Shown here piece after piece: positions 39,737-51,510 of a DNA stretch of 64,000 nucleotides (position 1 is the first letter of the stretch; the number at the start of each line of letters is the position of its first letter). Location: the NCBI RefSeq assembly GCF_002127325.2, contig NC_035449.2:82369657-82433656 (forward strand), given 5' to 3'. Position numbers and translations under genes: made by a program. The notes under the pieces were generated by a model. The model saw nothing but the letters and a program-made list of their open reading frames with translations. It had not been told where the DNA came from and did not search any database. This DNA comes from Helianthus annuus. Its lineage: Eukaryota; Streptophyta; Magnoliopsida; Asterales; Asteraceae.

Positions 39737-40541
39737 AAACTCAAAAAATGTTAGTAATAAGTGGTGCAGGTCAGACCACAGTGCTAAAGCGTCAAATCCA
39801 GCAAAGTTGAGGAAGGAATATCACCAGGCCAAACAGTGTTACGACTTGAGTGTTTGGTACAACGGTGATAACTGGTACGATAACAGAATGTGTTACAGCT
39901 GCGGCTATCATGGACACATTGATGTTAATTGCCAGTACTGGAGATATGAGACCAGGAGGTGCTATAACTGCAACATCAAAGGTCATATTGCCCGAGATTG
40001 CCCGAGGAGATCAATGGGAAGATCAAGGGTTATGTCTCAGAAAGTGGCAAGAATTCCAGTAAAGGTCAAGCCCGAAGAACTAAAAGTTCGAGAACCAAAA
40101 GTTCAACAACCGAAAGTTCTAGAGACGAAAGTTAAACTTTCTCAGGGGCAAAAAGACCGACTGAGGAAGAAGAGAAAGAAAGCGAGAGAATATCTCGAGA
40201 AGATTTTGTCCTCAGGTTCACAGGATAAACAGAATAAAAGTTCTGATGAATCGACTCCTTCAGTTGCAAAAACAAGCAAGACGAATTCATCAGATACAAA
40301 TCTGAGGACAGAACAGAGAGAGAAGAAGAAAGAAAAGGTCGGCGATGAATCAGACAGATCAAAGTCGGACAAGCCACCTGCAGGCAATGATTCTGGTATG
40401 GTAAAACCAGAGGAGCCATTGGTTAAGGTAAAAGTTGAGAATTCTAGTTTAGCAATGGATGATGCAAATTTTCCACCATTGTTGAGCAAGAATTTAAAAT
40501 CACCCAAGGGCAGTCAGGCTTGGGTGAAATTGTTTAAATAG
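39737..40541 (+). CDS. Element F Gag, zinc-knuckle part (shifted frame)
   Basis: An open frame with an ATG at 39807 but readable from about 39740 (KNVSNKWCRSDHS). It has two CCHC zinc knuckles, CYSCGYHGHIDVNC (about 39891-39932) and CYNCNIKGHIARDC (about 39960-40001), then a Lys/Pro/Ser-rich tail with repeated PKVQQPKV-like units and an end SPKGSQAWVKLF. The same ending (SPKAGEAWVDIMF) closes the Gag of element G. It would bind element RNA in the particle. The stop at 40541 is followed by non-coding sequence: there is no protease, integrase or reverse transcriptase. Expression as part of the upstream product would need a frameshift in the A-run at about 39718-39736. Confidence 0.85.
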
Positions 40542-42592
40542 AAAAACCTGACTTGCCGGAGATCCCAAGATGGTATCGTGGATCATGAATCGGCACATTT
40601 CTTGAGAAATTTCACTTTGGTGATTTTTCGCCTCAAATGTGGTAAATCAGGGACATTAATTTGTACTTGATTTTCTACTGATGGTTTATGATCAAACTGG
40701 AAATAATAAATCTTTAAAAGGTTTGAAGAAAACAAGATGATGAGATAACCCCAAATCTACAAATGGTTGGAACACAAACTAATTTTTTTCCGGAAAAACC
40801 ATTTTGATTAAAACAAACTTAAGTGTTTTGAAATCATAATGGGAAAATAGTTTGTTGTGAGGGGGAGTTCTGATTGTTTTTTGCACGAGAATGGTGAATT
40901 GAGGTAATTCACATAATGTTGTCAAATTTTTTGTATAGTTTGCTTTTCAATTTTTCCTCAGAAAATCAAAATTGAAACATATTTTGATTTTAGGGGGAGT
41001 ATTAAAATTTTGAAAAATTTAAAAAAATTGAAAAATGAAAATGAGTTTTGTTGCAAAAAGAGGAGATGATAGTACATCGGTGGACTATCACAGCATGCTA
41101 GAGATTTGTAAAGACAAAATTGTTTTTAAACAAGTCTTACTAATGATGTGTCAGTAGGCTTCACACAGTTAGTAAATTGTATTCGAGATATAAACATAAA
41201 ATCAAAACTTACTTATTTTGTGGGGAACACTACTTGGATATATAGGTAACCCCTGAAATCTCGTTTGAAAGGTTTCTTATTCTGGAATACTAGGTTCTTG
41301 TACTCAATTGATGTCTGGGGTATTATTCCAGGACTTCTGCTGAACGGTAGTTCTGACCTAGTCCCTGGCTAATACTTTCTTCGTATGCTTGAAACATAGC
41401 ATAAAGCCCTTAGCTGATTAGACAATAAAATTGATGATCAGTTGTTGTAGCTGAAAAGATCCTCTAAAGGGGACCCACTGCTAAGTCGAAGCTGATATCT
41501 CTCTGCTGAACGGAAGTTCTGACCTGAGATCCCTCAGTTCTCGCATTTTTCCCCTAATTTATATACAGATATCATTTGTAGTTATACTTACCTGTAGATC
41601 AGAATATTGGGATCTGGATACGGGAGTATATTCAAGAGGTGGGACACTCAAATAAGTTTAAGTGCTAATACATTAAATACGTATCTTGAATCAATTGAAA
41701 ATTTGTGTAGAGATTTAAGTGGACAACAATACTGACAATCAGAAGTAAATTTGTTTTTAACATTTGCTGATTAATCAAGATCAACGGTGTTGGTGATATG
41801 TCTCAAAAAACCGATATGATCCTCTTGCACAATCTCTCAAAAATAGTGTTCATTTCTGTATTGTTCAAAATTCAAAAATCCAAAAATATTGTATTTTTGT
41901 TTGATATTTGAAAATTACAAAAAGATTTTCGACAACAGAGTGTGAAGAACTGATTTTCGACATTTCAAGTGCTAAACATGTTGAACTTTTGGTTTGGGAG
42001 AAGAGTGTTAAATTGTGAAGATTTGAAATGCAAAATTGGTTCATTAACTTGATGACTAAGTTGAATGGTAACCTACAATTTGATCTTCATAGTTTTTCTT
42101 ATACGATTAGTTAATTCATTAAGTTGAATTGTAAATTGTATTGGTTTGTGATAGTGTGTTTGAGTTTTGCAGGTTTCTGATCCTGTTGCTACGAATAGCC
42201 AGGAGACACATCAGAACCAGAGAAGAGCTTAAACAGAGAAAGCCAGGAGTTGATTTCAATGGTGATAACGATTTCCAGACAGAGATCCCAGCATGATGAT
42301 AGGGGGAGTCTGATGAAAGTTAGAGCCAGAGAATGATCCAGGCATGTGATTCCAAGAAGAAATTCTTGAAGAAAATTTGATTCCAGGCAGAGTTCCTGAA
42401 GAAGACCGAACAAGAGTGAAGAGCTGGAAATGATTGAAGACTCTCACTGAAGATTCCGTCAACATCCAAGGGGGAGTTTGTTAGTGCAGTTGTCTGTCGA
42501 CTACATCTTTGTTCGAGTCTTAGAGAGAGAGAAAGACAAGTCGTTACGAGTTTCACTACGAGATTGACTACGGCAATATCCAAGGGGGAGAT
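40542..42592 (+). other. Element F conserved non-coding 3' region with polypurine tracts
   Basis: About 2 kb without coding. It is strongly similar to the 3' region of element G (minus strand, 57281-55444), for example 40798-40857 against 56980-56921 with about 58 of 60 bases equal. At least five AGGGGGAG tracts occur (near 40861, 40991, 42300, 42469 and 42583), the last directly before the 3' LTR. A repeated 25-base block CTGCTGAACGGWAGTTCTGACCT lies at 41336-41360 and 41502-41526. Sireviruses are known for conserved non-coding motifs and multiple polypurine tracts near their 3' end. Confidence 0.85.
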
Positions 42593-43018
42593 TGTTGATG
42601 CATATTTTGTCTATCGCCTTCGTCAATCCGAGTCATAGTGAAAAGCCGGAAGGAATCAAGTGCATAACGTCATATTTAGTTAGAAATGGCAAGGTGGCAA
42701 ACTTGTAATTAATGTGAACTTTCATTAAAAGCCTTGACCATATAAATAGGGTGTTATGTCATAGTTTTAGTAAGTTCTTGAAAAAGACTTTTGGAAGACT
42801 TTTAGAAGAGATTTAGAGAGGAGACTTGGAGAAGACTTTCTAGAGAGAGAAAGTAGAGAGAGAAAGTTGTGTATTTGTGATTCTTGTACCGTACACGTCA
42901 AATTCAGCAATGGAATCACATTAGTAGTACGTTATCGTGTGTTCGGTCACGTTCGTTCACGGATTCCGCACGTGAAACGTTCGTTACGCAATCGAACGGT
43001 ATCAAAACCGGTCCTACA
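42593..43018 (+). repeat. Element F 3' LTR
   Basis: 426 bp, starts TGTTGATGC directly after the polypurine tract CAAGGGGGAGAT and ends CCTACA before the second CTAGT. Confidence 0.95.
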
Positions 43019-44322
43019 CTAGTTATCCTTTAAAGTGTGTTTATTTCTTTAAAAATCGCATTCTTAAAGAATTTAGGTGTTTACAACTTGTAAACATATT
43101 TTACAAAAATGTTTCTTGGTGAGATCTTCTTGTTTCATAAGTGTTTACACACTTGTTTTGCCACTAAAAATAGTGTATATTTAAGTAAAAACCAAGATCT
43201 TCTAAAAATCACATTTTAAACTTGGTTCTTTTGGAAAACCATCCATAAATCTTAGATCCTTAAGATTACTAGCTTACTTTGTTTATTATTTTTCAAGAAA
43301 TCATCTTTTTATTCAAGTTCATGCTTATGTATGAGGATGATCTTCTTGTGTTAACACATAATCATCCTCTAACTTGCAAGATCATGTGTTGAATCACAAT
43401 CTAGCAAACTCCTTATGATGATCAACATCATAATCTCAAGTAAACAACAAGCAACCATCATTCATACACTAAACAACACTATTTCATCAAGATTTCATCA
43501 TATGTAAGCTTTATGTTAGAGTTTCATGCTTATGTCTTTTAGTGTTCCTCAAGATAATCAAAGTATTTCATTTTTTAACCACTCAAAATTAGAAGTAACT
43601 AAGGTTATGAGGGTCTTACTACTAGCTCTAAGCTAGGGAAGAACACTTGAAGATGGTGATGGCAAAAGTGATGGATAAAAGCAATTGATGGAGGTCCTTC
43701 AAGATTCACAAGCACCAAACCTTCTAATCTTGCTTCTTACACCTTGTGAAGAGCTTGGAATGGATGAACTTGAAATGAAAATGGTGGTGGTGTGGAAAGC
43801 GGTGTTCGGCCGAGAATGGAAGAGAGGAGAAGGAGAGTGAAGGTGTTGAGAAGTGCAGGTGATTATGTTCTACTTATAATCACATAATTCTGTTGTCCAA
43901 TGGTTCTAATGTCTCAAATAGTACATACAAGATCAAAGCATATCCAAGAAAGATTTAGGGGATATTTAGAGATCTTTGAGGAGATTATGGTGGGGGTCAC
44001 CATGTAACCGTCCCAAGGGGGGGAGGGGTAATTAGTTGGGTCTCAAATATTAGTTAAGTGTCTAGGTTAGATTTCAAGTCTAAAGTTTAGGTGTTATGCA
44101 TAAGGTATGTTATATAGTGTGTTAAGGTGTTCTGGGATCATAACTAGCCAAGAAATAATAAAACAATGCTTCTAGCAATATTTTGGTGTTTCGGGTAATG
44201 TCCGGTTGTTCGATTAGATACCGGTTCGTTAAAGTGTCAAGCTTTACCATTTAGTGTTCTTTAAGTACCCTTTTGTGACACTTTCAATTCCCGACACTTA
44301 GGAAAGCATACAGGACCATTTT

Positions 44323-47300
44323 TGTGACAAATGTGTTCTGCAATCGATGTTCAATGTAAAACAATGATGATTATTAATAAAACAATGTGCTTTGGTGTTA
44401 TTATATGTGTTTTGATGTTATTATGTATGTAATTGTGTTTGATGATTTTACAATTTGATTCAATGCCGATTTCAAGCTTTAAATCGCTTTCTTGAAGGTT
44501 ATATGCAAACTGGCGCGTAAACGCAGTCAGTATAACACGACAAACACTCCGGAATAGTCACATAGGCTTAACATACCTTAAATAACCTCCATATGACTTC
44601 GAAATAAGCTTTGGATGGATTGGTGTGTTGAAATCAAGTTGGTTCGATCGCAGGGAGTATTTGTGTCAAACTGCGAAACTATACCGATTTTTATAGTAAC
44701 GAACATTCAGAATGTTTTGAGTTCCCTATACTTTAACTTCATTTTAGAGCCTTGAAATGGGGTTAACGGGGCTTAAACGCATCAAAATAGGCCTTAAACA
44801 TGTGCAGGGACCAAAACTGTCAAATTTTGAAAGTTTCTGGACCTGGCACATGGTGGCGCTGCGCCACGACCTTCTGCCTATCCCGTGGCGCGCCGCGAGA
44901 AACTGATCTGGGTAGAAACTCCATTTTTGCACTTGCAGGTCCATTTTCAACACTTAACTTGATGTTTAGGGGCTATTTTGTAACTTTTTCATTACCATTT
45001 GCTGGTTTTGAGGGCACCCCTAGTATTACAAATCAATGGGCATGAGGTGTACGACCTAGATTAAAGCTCAATCTTCGAGAAACGATCCTAACGATTCTTG
45101 AATTCCTATAAATACCCACCACCATTCACTTGCAAAACCCACTTGATTTTTCTGAGATATCTCTAAGTTGAAGTGCTAATCACTTCATACCTGAGATTAC
45201 TTGGAAAATCAAAGCTTGCGGGGACCTTTTGTAAGTATTCCTTCGTTCTTTTCTTTCGTTTTTATCGTAAAAGTTAAACTGCGTTTGACTTTCTGCATTA
45301 ACCAGTTTATGGTCAATGCGAAGTTCGTTTGAACGTCATAACGTGAGCGTAATCACGATGGTTATAGTCCCTAGTGACTATACCTACTGATTACCACGTT
45401 ATCTAGGCTCAGTGACGAGTCGTAGTTTCGGCCAAAATGCGTATTCTCGCGTATTTTGTAACCAAACTACTTTTAGGTATCAAAACCATTTGTTTTGATA
45501 CCAAACCTGTTTTCTAACTTAACTAAACATGTTTCGATATGTTTAGCTCGTCACTTTTTAGATTAGTGCTTGTGTAGAGTCGTAAGTCAAGCGGACTAAA
45601 CACCCGCTTAGACTTTCGAACACGACCCATTTGGTCGATCATTAGGATCCAACCAAACATGTTTAGTGACCATAGTTGCATAGGGAATAACCTTCCGAGG
45701 TTATACCTTAAGGTCACTTAGGTTTAATTAGTCGCATGATAGGTAGTTTATATGCCTTTGGTAAATAACCAAAATACCCTTTTCATGCATAATTGGTAAA
45801 TAAGCATATGTAACCTAAACTTTGTTCACATAACTGATTATGTAACATATCTAAACATGTTAAGGCATATAATACTCGTCATAGGACTAGTTAGACGTCT
45901 CAAACGCGCATTGCGCGCAAGACGCGTTAAAGTAGCGTAAGCTACATTAATAGGTCATAATGGGTCGAGAGCACTTATGATAAGTTTCTTTTTAGGATGT
46001 AGGCATTGTTAAACCATACCACATGAGTTCCAACACTCATATGGTTTACAAGACCTCATTCTGTCCAATCTTCCGATTTAGGCGTCTATTGTTTGACTAG
46101 TAATTCGATTACTAGGTGCTGCTTGATTTCTCTGGTTTACTTGAGTTTGTTGAAGTTCTATTGATTGAGGATACTTTGCACTTCAAGTGAGTACATAGTT
46201 CCCCTATTTTACTGTTTTCAATTGTTTTGGGGTGATTCATATGTACAAAATGATTTTCAAGGTTTAAATGATGGTTTTTCAAAAACGAATAAGATGGTTT
46301 ATATTAAATTAATAACGATTTCAATAAAGTGACTTGTTGGTTGTAGTTACATAACAAATGACATTCATTAGCATTGATCAGGCCGACCAGTATTAGGTTA
46401 TGGTAGCATAGGATCTGACAGATCCCGTTATCTTATTGCACCCATGGTTATGTGTGGGGGTTGTGGGTAACGACTGAATCTGATGATAGTTAACTTACCC
46501 TTTGGTGGTTTGTTAAAGCGAGAAGCGAGACGCGAGGAAGTCGAGTCACGAAGGTTTGAATGTTGTTAGCAAGACGACCATAAATAGTTTTTCACAAATT
46601 AAAACGAGGATGATTTAAACGACTTAAACGAGTTAACGATTTTGAAACGATTTGAACAAGTTAAACGAATTGGATAAACTATTGGTTTTTGGTTAGTGTT
46701 TAGATAACGGGACAGGTGTAATGTGATGAAAGCATGGTGGATACGCCGCTGGTACTTCCTATATATAAGTGTTTTCAACATATTACATATCGTGGCGTTA
46801 TTTAGTTCACTTGGGTAAACGATTTTGAAACGATGTCACACAATGATGTTTTCTAAAAATATAAACCATACGAGTTTTATTAACGAGTTAATACAAGATG
46901 TTTTACAAATTGGTTTTCTAAAATAAATGTTTTTGGGTTAAGAATCATGGCTTCAAGGTGTTATAAATTATAATCTACTTGATTTGAGTTGGTTAAATTA
47001 TGTTGCAATACACTTTTCAAAATAAGGTTTGTATTTTGACTCTTGTAGTCTAATAAAGTACTGCAACATATAAACGAGCCATGATTATAGTACTCTTATA
47101 AAACCTATGTACTCGCCAGCATTTCTTTGCTGACTTTGTTTTTACATATGTTTCACGTGTTGTTGCTTGATGTGATTTCTAGGATGCATGCGTCACATAG
47201 GATCTGGACAAGGCCTTAGTGACAAAATAACAATGATAGTCGATTTGTAACTTGTTTGTTATGTGTTAAGACAATGTTAATACTTAATATTATCAATAAA

Positions 47301-47403
47301 ATGAAACTCTTTTTGTATCCATGGTTATGAAACAATAATTCTGTTACAACACTCCCCGACGTTTCCGCCACGATTTGTTGTTTTACGTGGTCGGGGTGTG
47401 ACA
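44323..47403 (+). repeat. Right family-D 5' LTR
   Basis: 3081 bp from TGTGACAAATGTG to GGTCGGGGTGTGACA. It matches the left family-D LTR in reverse orientation along its whole length and the fragment 18735-19899 in the same orientation. A TATA box is at 45107-45114. Confidence 0.88.
45107..45114 (+). promoter_or_regulatory. Putative TATA box, right family-D LTR
   Basis: TATAAATA, conserved in the left copy (10360-10367, minus). Confidence 0.55.
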
Positions 47404-47931
47404 GAAGAAGTCGGTATAAGAGCCAATGGTTATAGGGAATTAGGTTATTAGTAATGCTTTGACCTAGACTATAACTTTTAGGACCCCAACGCAAGTTTAC
47501 TTGCGTTTAGATTTTAAAACAAAACCGTCACCTATCCTTAGGTGATAACCACAATGAGAACACTAAGTTTGAATCCGCTTTGAAAACTAATCATCTATTC
47601 TAGGATGATTGATTACTAGGTTTTGAACCCTCTGTTATAAGGTTTTGAACCCTCTAAGTTTTCAAAATCTCATCAAAGTTTGGGTTTAAATAGTGTGAAC
47701 ACGTGCAAACTGGAAGGGTGAGTGCCTGTACCCTGAGTTTTCTGTCTAAGGCTAGAGTGTTCGTACAAATCCACATAATCAGACCAGTCACTCTTACCTG
47801 GGAACTCTTGGGGTGAGTGTTCACTTATAGGCGAGCATGTCTTCGGCGATACATTATATTGACCCATTTACTTTGATTAGTCACTGCGTATCATTTGTTT
47901 GTTTGAGGTAACGAATGAATGATTACCTTCC
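47404..47931 (+). other. Right family-D leader with damaged primer site
   Basis: The leader resembles 1-313 reversed. The primer site reads TCGGTATAAGAGCC (about 47411-47424), two changes from the TTGGTATCAGAGCC in the left copy, so priming by initiator-Met tRNA would be impaired if the change predates nothing else. No gag sequence follows; a large deletion must have removed it. Confidence 0.7.
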
Positions 47932-49026
47932 TTGTGTTTTGTTGATGTTTTCAATACCTCTTTTGTTTATCCGGATGTCTATGCCAATGTGAATCCCGCT
48001 TGTGGACGAGCATTCAATCTGGATGCAAACGAGACTCGAGCTGACAACCTCGTTGTCAATGGTACCTTTCTTGTCAATGGTACGTTTCTTGTTAACAATC
48101 GACCTGCATCTATTCTTTTTTATTCTGGTGCCGATAGAAGTTTTGTTTCATTGTCATTCGAGCCTTTGCTTGCGATACCTAGAACTAAACTGAGGAAACC
48201 CTTATCTGTTGAAGTTGCTACTGGTAAACCTCTTGTTCTCGATTCTGCTATTCGTGATTGTCAGTTGAACCTTGATAACCATCTTTTTCCTATTGACCTC
48301 ATGCCAATGCAACTTGGGAGCTTCGACGTTATCATTGGAATGGATTGGTTAACCAAACATCATGCTGAGGTGGTTTGTTTTGATAAGATTGTTCGTATTC
48401 CTTTGTCTTCTGGCGATATTCTGGAAGTTCGTGGCGAGAAACCTTCAGGTGGATTGAACCTTATGTCGTGTATGGAAGCCCAAAGTTATTTGAGAAAAGG
48501 ATATGTTGCTTTTCTGGCACATGTCACCGAGGAGAAAGACAAGAGTAAGCGTATTCAAGATATTCTGATTGTTCGGGATTATCCAGAGGTGTTTCCTGAT
48601 GAACTGCCTGGTTTGCCTCCAGTTCGTCAAGTCGAGTTTCATATTGACCTTGTACCCAGTGCCAACCCAATTGCAAAAGCACCTTATCGTCTTGCACCGT
48701 CCGAAATGTAAGAGTTATCGAAACAGCTTCAAGAGTTATCTGATAAAGGATTTATCCGACCGAGCTTTTCACCCTAGGGAGCTCCTGTCCTCTTCGTGAA
48801 AAAGAAAGATGGATCTTTTCGAATGTGTATCGATTATTGTGAGCTTAATAAGCTTACCATCAAGAATCGATATCCCCTACTTCGAATTGATGATCTCTTC
48901 GACCAGCTGCAAGGTGCTTCATGCTTTTCAAAGATCGATCTGCGTTCTGGGTATCATCAACTTCGTGTTCTCGAAGAAGATATTCCCAAAACTGCTTTCC
49001 GTACAAGATATGGGCATTATGAGTTC
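47932..49026 (+). pseudogene. Right family-D protease and first half of reverse transcriptase
   Basis: The frame starts with leader-derived residues. Protease follows, with a short internal duplication (VNGTFL twice, about 48054-48095) and the active site FYSGADRSF, where the catalytic Asp is Tyr (TAT at 48121-48123). Then GSFDVIIGMDWL and the linker [18 protein letters not shown]. Stops TAA (48709-48711, usual Gln) and TAG (48775-48777, usual Trp) precede RT motifs [27 protein letters not shown] and [11 protein letters not shown]. The sequence ends in GHYEF at 49026, where element G begins. Confidence 0.9.
49022..49026. repeat. Target site duplication of element G (left copy)
   Basis: AGTTC, repeated at 62986-62990. 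It lies inside the RT reading frame of the family-D element, so the two halves can be matched. Confidence 0.95.
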
Positions 49027-49543
49027 TGTAGGATCGTGTCGCGACCTTAATGAGTCGGTCAGAAGAGCTCTAGTCCGTTTCAGAGGCGGAAACAGAGAAA
49101 CGAATGTGAAAACAGCTTGAAATACATTTTAAACCTCTTGTATATTGAAATAACAATGTTTACAATAAGAGGATAAACCGGCAGCACCTCGGTATCACTT
49201 AGTCCTTTCGTTACAAATGACATAAACAACACACCTATTTATAGGCCACCGAGTCTCTCTTCAAACGGCCATGACACCTTCAAACGGTATGCATGCTTCA
49301 AACGGACACGTCTTCAAACGGACACAACCATGTTCAAACGATACCCTTTCAAACTAAACACTCAAAAGTCAAATTCAAACCGAATTGTTTCTTGTCGTTT
49401 ACTGTTGCAATGATGATTGACATATTATGATGATGCCATCTATTATGATGTCATCATTCAACATGATGACATCATGCTTGATCAGATCCGCAACGCAACC
49501 CAGACTCGATATAAGACGAAGTCGACAGATGTATGCACCAACA
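49027..49543 (-). repeat. Element G LTR 1 (outermost 3' LTR)
   Basis: 517 bp, reading TGTAGGATCGTGTCGCGACC on the plus strand and ending ATGCACCAACA. The inner flank GACTCCCCCTCAGAT is the polypurine tract on the minus strand. It contains six CAAACGG/CAAACGA motifs at about 49260-49345. Confidence 0.95.
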
Positions 49544-50991
49544 GACTCCCCCTCAGATATTGACGAGTCTTAAGTGTCGAGTCTTCTCAATCTTCAGTCT
49601 TTATCAGTCTTTCGGCTTCCTTCACTCTAACTTTCTTCAACTAAACTTTCAGGATCAAACTCCTCGCTCTTGCATCTTCAGACTCTCTTTCTCTAACAGA
49701 CTCCCCCTCAACTTGTACTGGGATCGTAGTCTGGCTTTCACAGGTTCAGGTATCGTAACCTGACTCACCTGCATATTCTCTACCCAAAACATAAGTTTTC
49801 TAATGATAACTTGTAAAAACAATCTCACCATCTAATGAATCACTTGCAGAAATTTTACAATCAAAAATAATTTTACAATGTTAATCTTTGATGAACCACT
49901 TGAAGATATATCATTTTTATTTTCAAAAACAACACACTCTCCCAAACCATCTGTTCATCATGTTTAGCACTCGGAATTTTGAAAATTAGCTCTCCAACAC
50001 CAGTTGTCGAAAATCTTTTTGAATTTTTTCAAAAATTTATGCTAAAACACACTAAAATCTTTTTGGATTTTTCAATGTAAAGAAATGAAATGCAGAGAAG
50101 AAATATTTACATACAATATTTTTGTGAGTTTGTGTAAGAGGATCATATCAGTTTATGAGACAAATCACCAACACCGTTAAGCTTGAATTCATTTTAAATT
50201 CTAAACAATTACCTAGATTTTCAGTATACTGGTCCACTTAAATTTTCACACAAAGTTCAACTGATCCGAGATACGATATTAATCTCTTAAGCACTTAAAC
50301 TTATCCGTGTGTCCCGCTACTTGAATATACTCCTGGATTCAGATCCCAATATTCAGTCTTACATGTGAGTATACCACAGATGATATCTGTAAGGGGTTAA
50401 TTGCGAGGGCCGTGAGAGCTCAGGTCGATACTTCCATATACACAGAGAGATGACGGCTTCGACTATTGGTGGGTCCCCTTTAGAGGATCTTTTGTTACAA
50501 CTGCAGTGACTATCAATTTTATTGTTTCATCAACTTGCTGAGGGATGCGCTTATATTTCAAAGCTTTTTGCAGAAAGTATTATACGGGGACTAGGTCAGT
50601 ATTTCCATATAGCAGAAGTCCCGGGATAATACCCCAGATATCACTGAGCATAAAGACCTAGTATCTCAGAAAGAGGGATCTTTCAAACAAGATTTCAGGG
50701 GTTACCTATATATCTAAGAAGTTGTTACCCGCAATATAAGCAAGTTTGAATTTTTACGGTTTATATCTCTTCACAATTTACTAAATGTGTAAAAATCTAC
50801 TAACACATCCGCAATAAGATTGTTTATCACTTTTAAACTTTCCAATTCTTTAGCATGTTGTGATAGTCCACTGATGTACTATCATTTCCTCTTTTTCACA
50901 ACAAACTCATTTTTGGTTTTTATCATGTTTTTGTCTTTTTCAAATTTTCTAATGTTTTTGGACTTTCAGAAAATTTCTGAAAATTTTCTAT
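49544..50991 (-). repeat. Element G array spacer 1
   Basis: 1448 bp copy of the region between internal polypurine tract and 3' LTR. On the minus strand it starts AGAAAATTTTCAG just after the LTR end plus AT. The small plus-strand frame at 49533-49763 recurs in each unit but overlaps the polypurine tract and has no recognised domain. Confidence 0.9.
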
Positions 50992-51510
50992 TGTAGGATC
51001 GTGTCGCGACCTGAATGAGTCGGTCAGAAGAGCTCTAGTCCATTTCAGAGGCGGAAACAGAGAAACGGATGTGAAAACAGCTTGAAATACACTTTAAACC
51101 TCTTGTATATTGAAAATAACAAGGTTTACAATCAGAGGATAAACCGGCAGCACCTCGGTATCACTTAGTCCTTTCGATACAAATGACATAAACAACACAC
51201 CTATTTATAGGCCACCGAGTCTCTCTTTAAACGGTCATGACACCTTCAAACGGTATGCTTGCTTCAAACGGACACGTCTTCAAACGGACACAACCATGTT
51301 CAAAGAGATACCCTTTCAAACTAAACACTCAGAAGTCAAATTCAAACCGAATTGTTTCTTGTCGTTTACTGTTGCAATGATGATTGACATATTATGATGA
51401 TGTCATCTATTATGATGTCATCATTCAACATGATGACTTCATGCTTGATCAGATCCGCAACGCAACCCAGACTCGATATAAGACGAAGTCGACAGATGTA
51501 TACACCAACA
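50992..51510 (-). repeat. Element G LTR 2
   Basis: 519 bp, near-identical to LTR 1, with ATACACC instead of ATGCACC near its right end (shared with LTR 3). There is no target duplication around it, so it is not a separate insertion. Confidence 0.93.

Larger units (their letters stand above)
37027..43018 (+). mobile_element. Element F: gag-only Sirevirus-like LTR retrotransposon
   Basis: A 5992-bp plus-strand element with 426-bp LTRs, an initiator-Met primer site, a long leader, one gag-like coding region (38537-40541), no pol, a 2-kb non-coding 3' part with several polypurine tracts, and a perfect target duplication. The LTRs differ at 3 of 426 positions by eye (0.7%), so it is young. The UBN2-type Gag, coiled coil, two CCHC knuckles and multiple AGGGGGAG tracts point to a non-autonomous relative of Sireviruses (Copia). 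It depends on another element for reverse transcriptase and integrase. Confidence 0.9.
35126..44322 (-). repeat. Element E 5' LTR (split by F, cut by family-D element)
   Basis: Starts TGTCACACCCTGAC at 35126 and aligns with 25187-28522 of the other LTR through 35126-37026 and 43024-44322. Element F occupies 37027-43018. At 44322 the match breaks off in GGACCATTTT, where the right family-D LTR starts; the other LTR continues about 455 bases to its end. That missing tail should be outside the window, after the far end of the family-D element. Confidence 0.88.
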
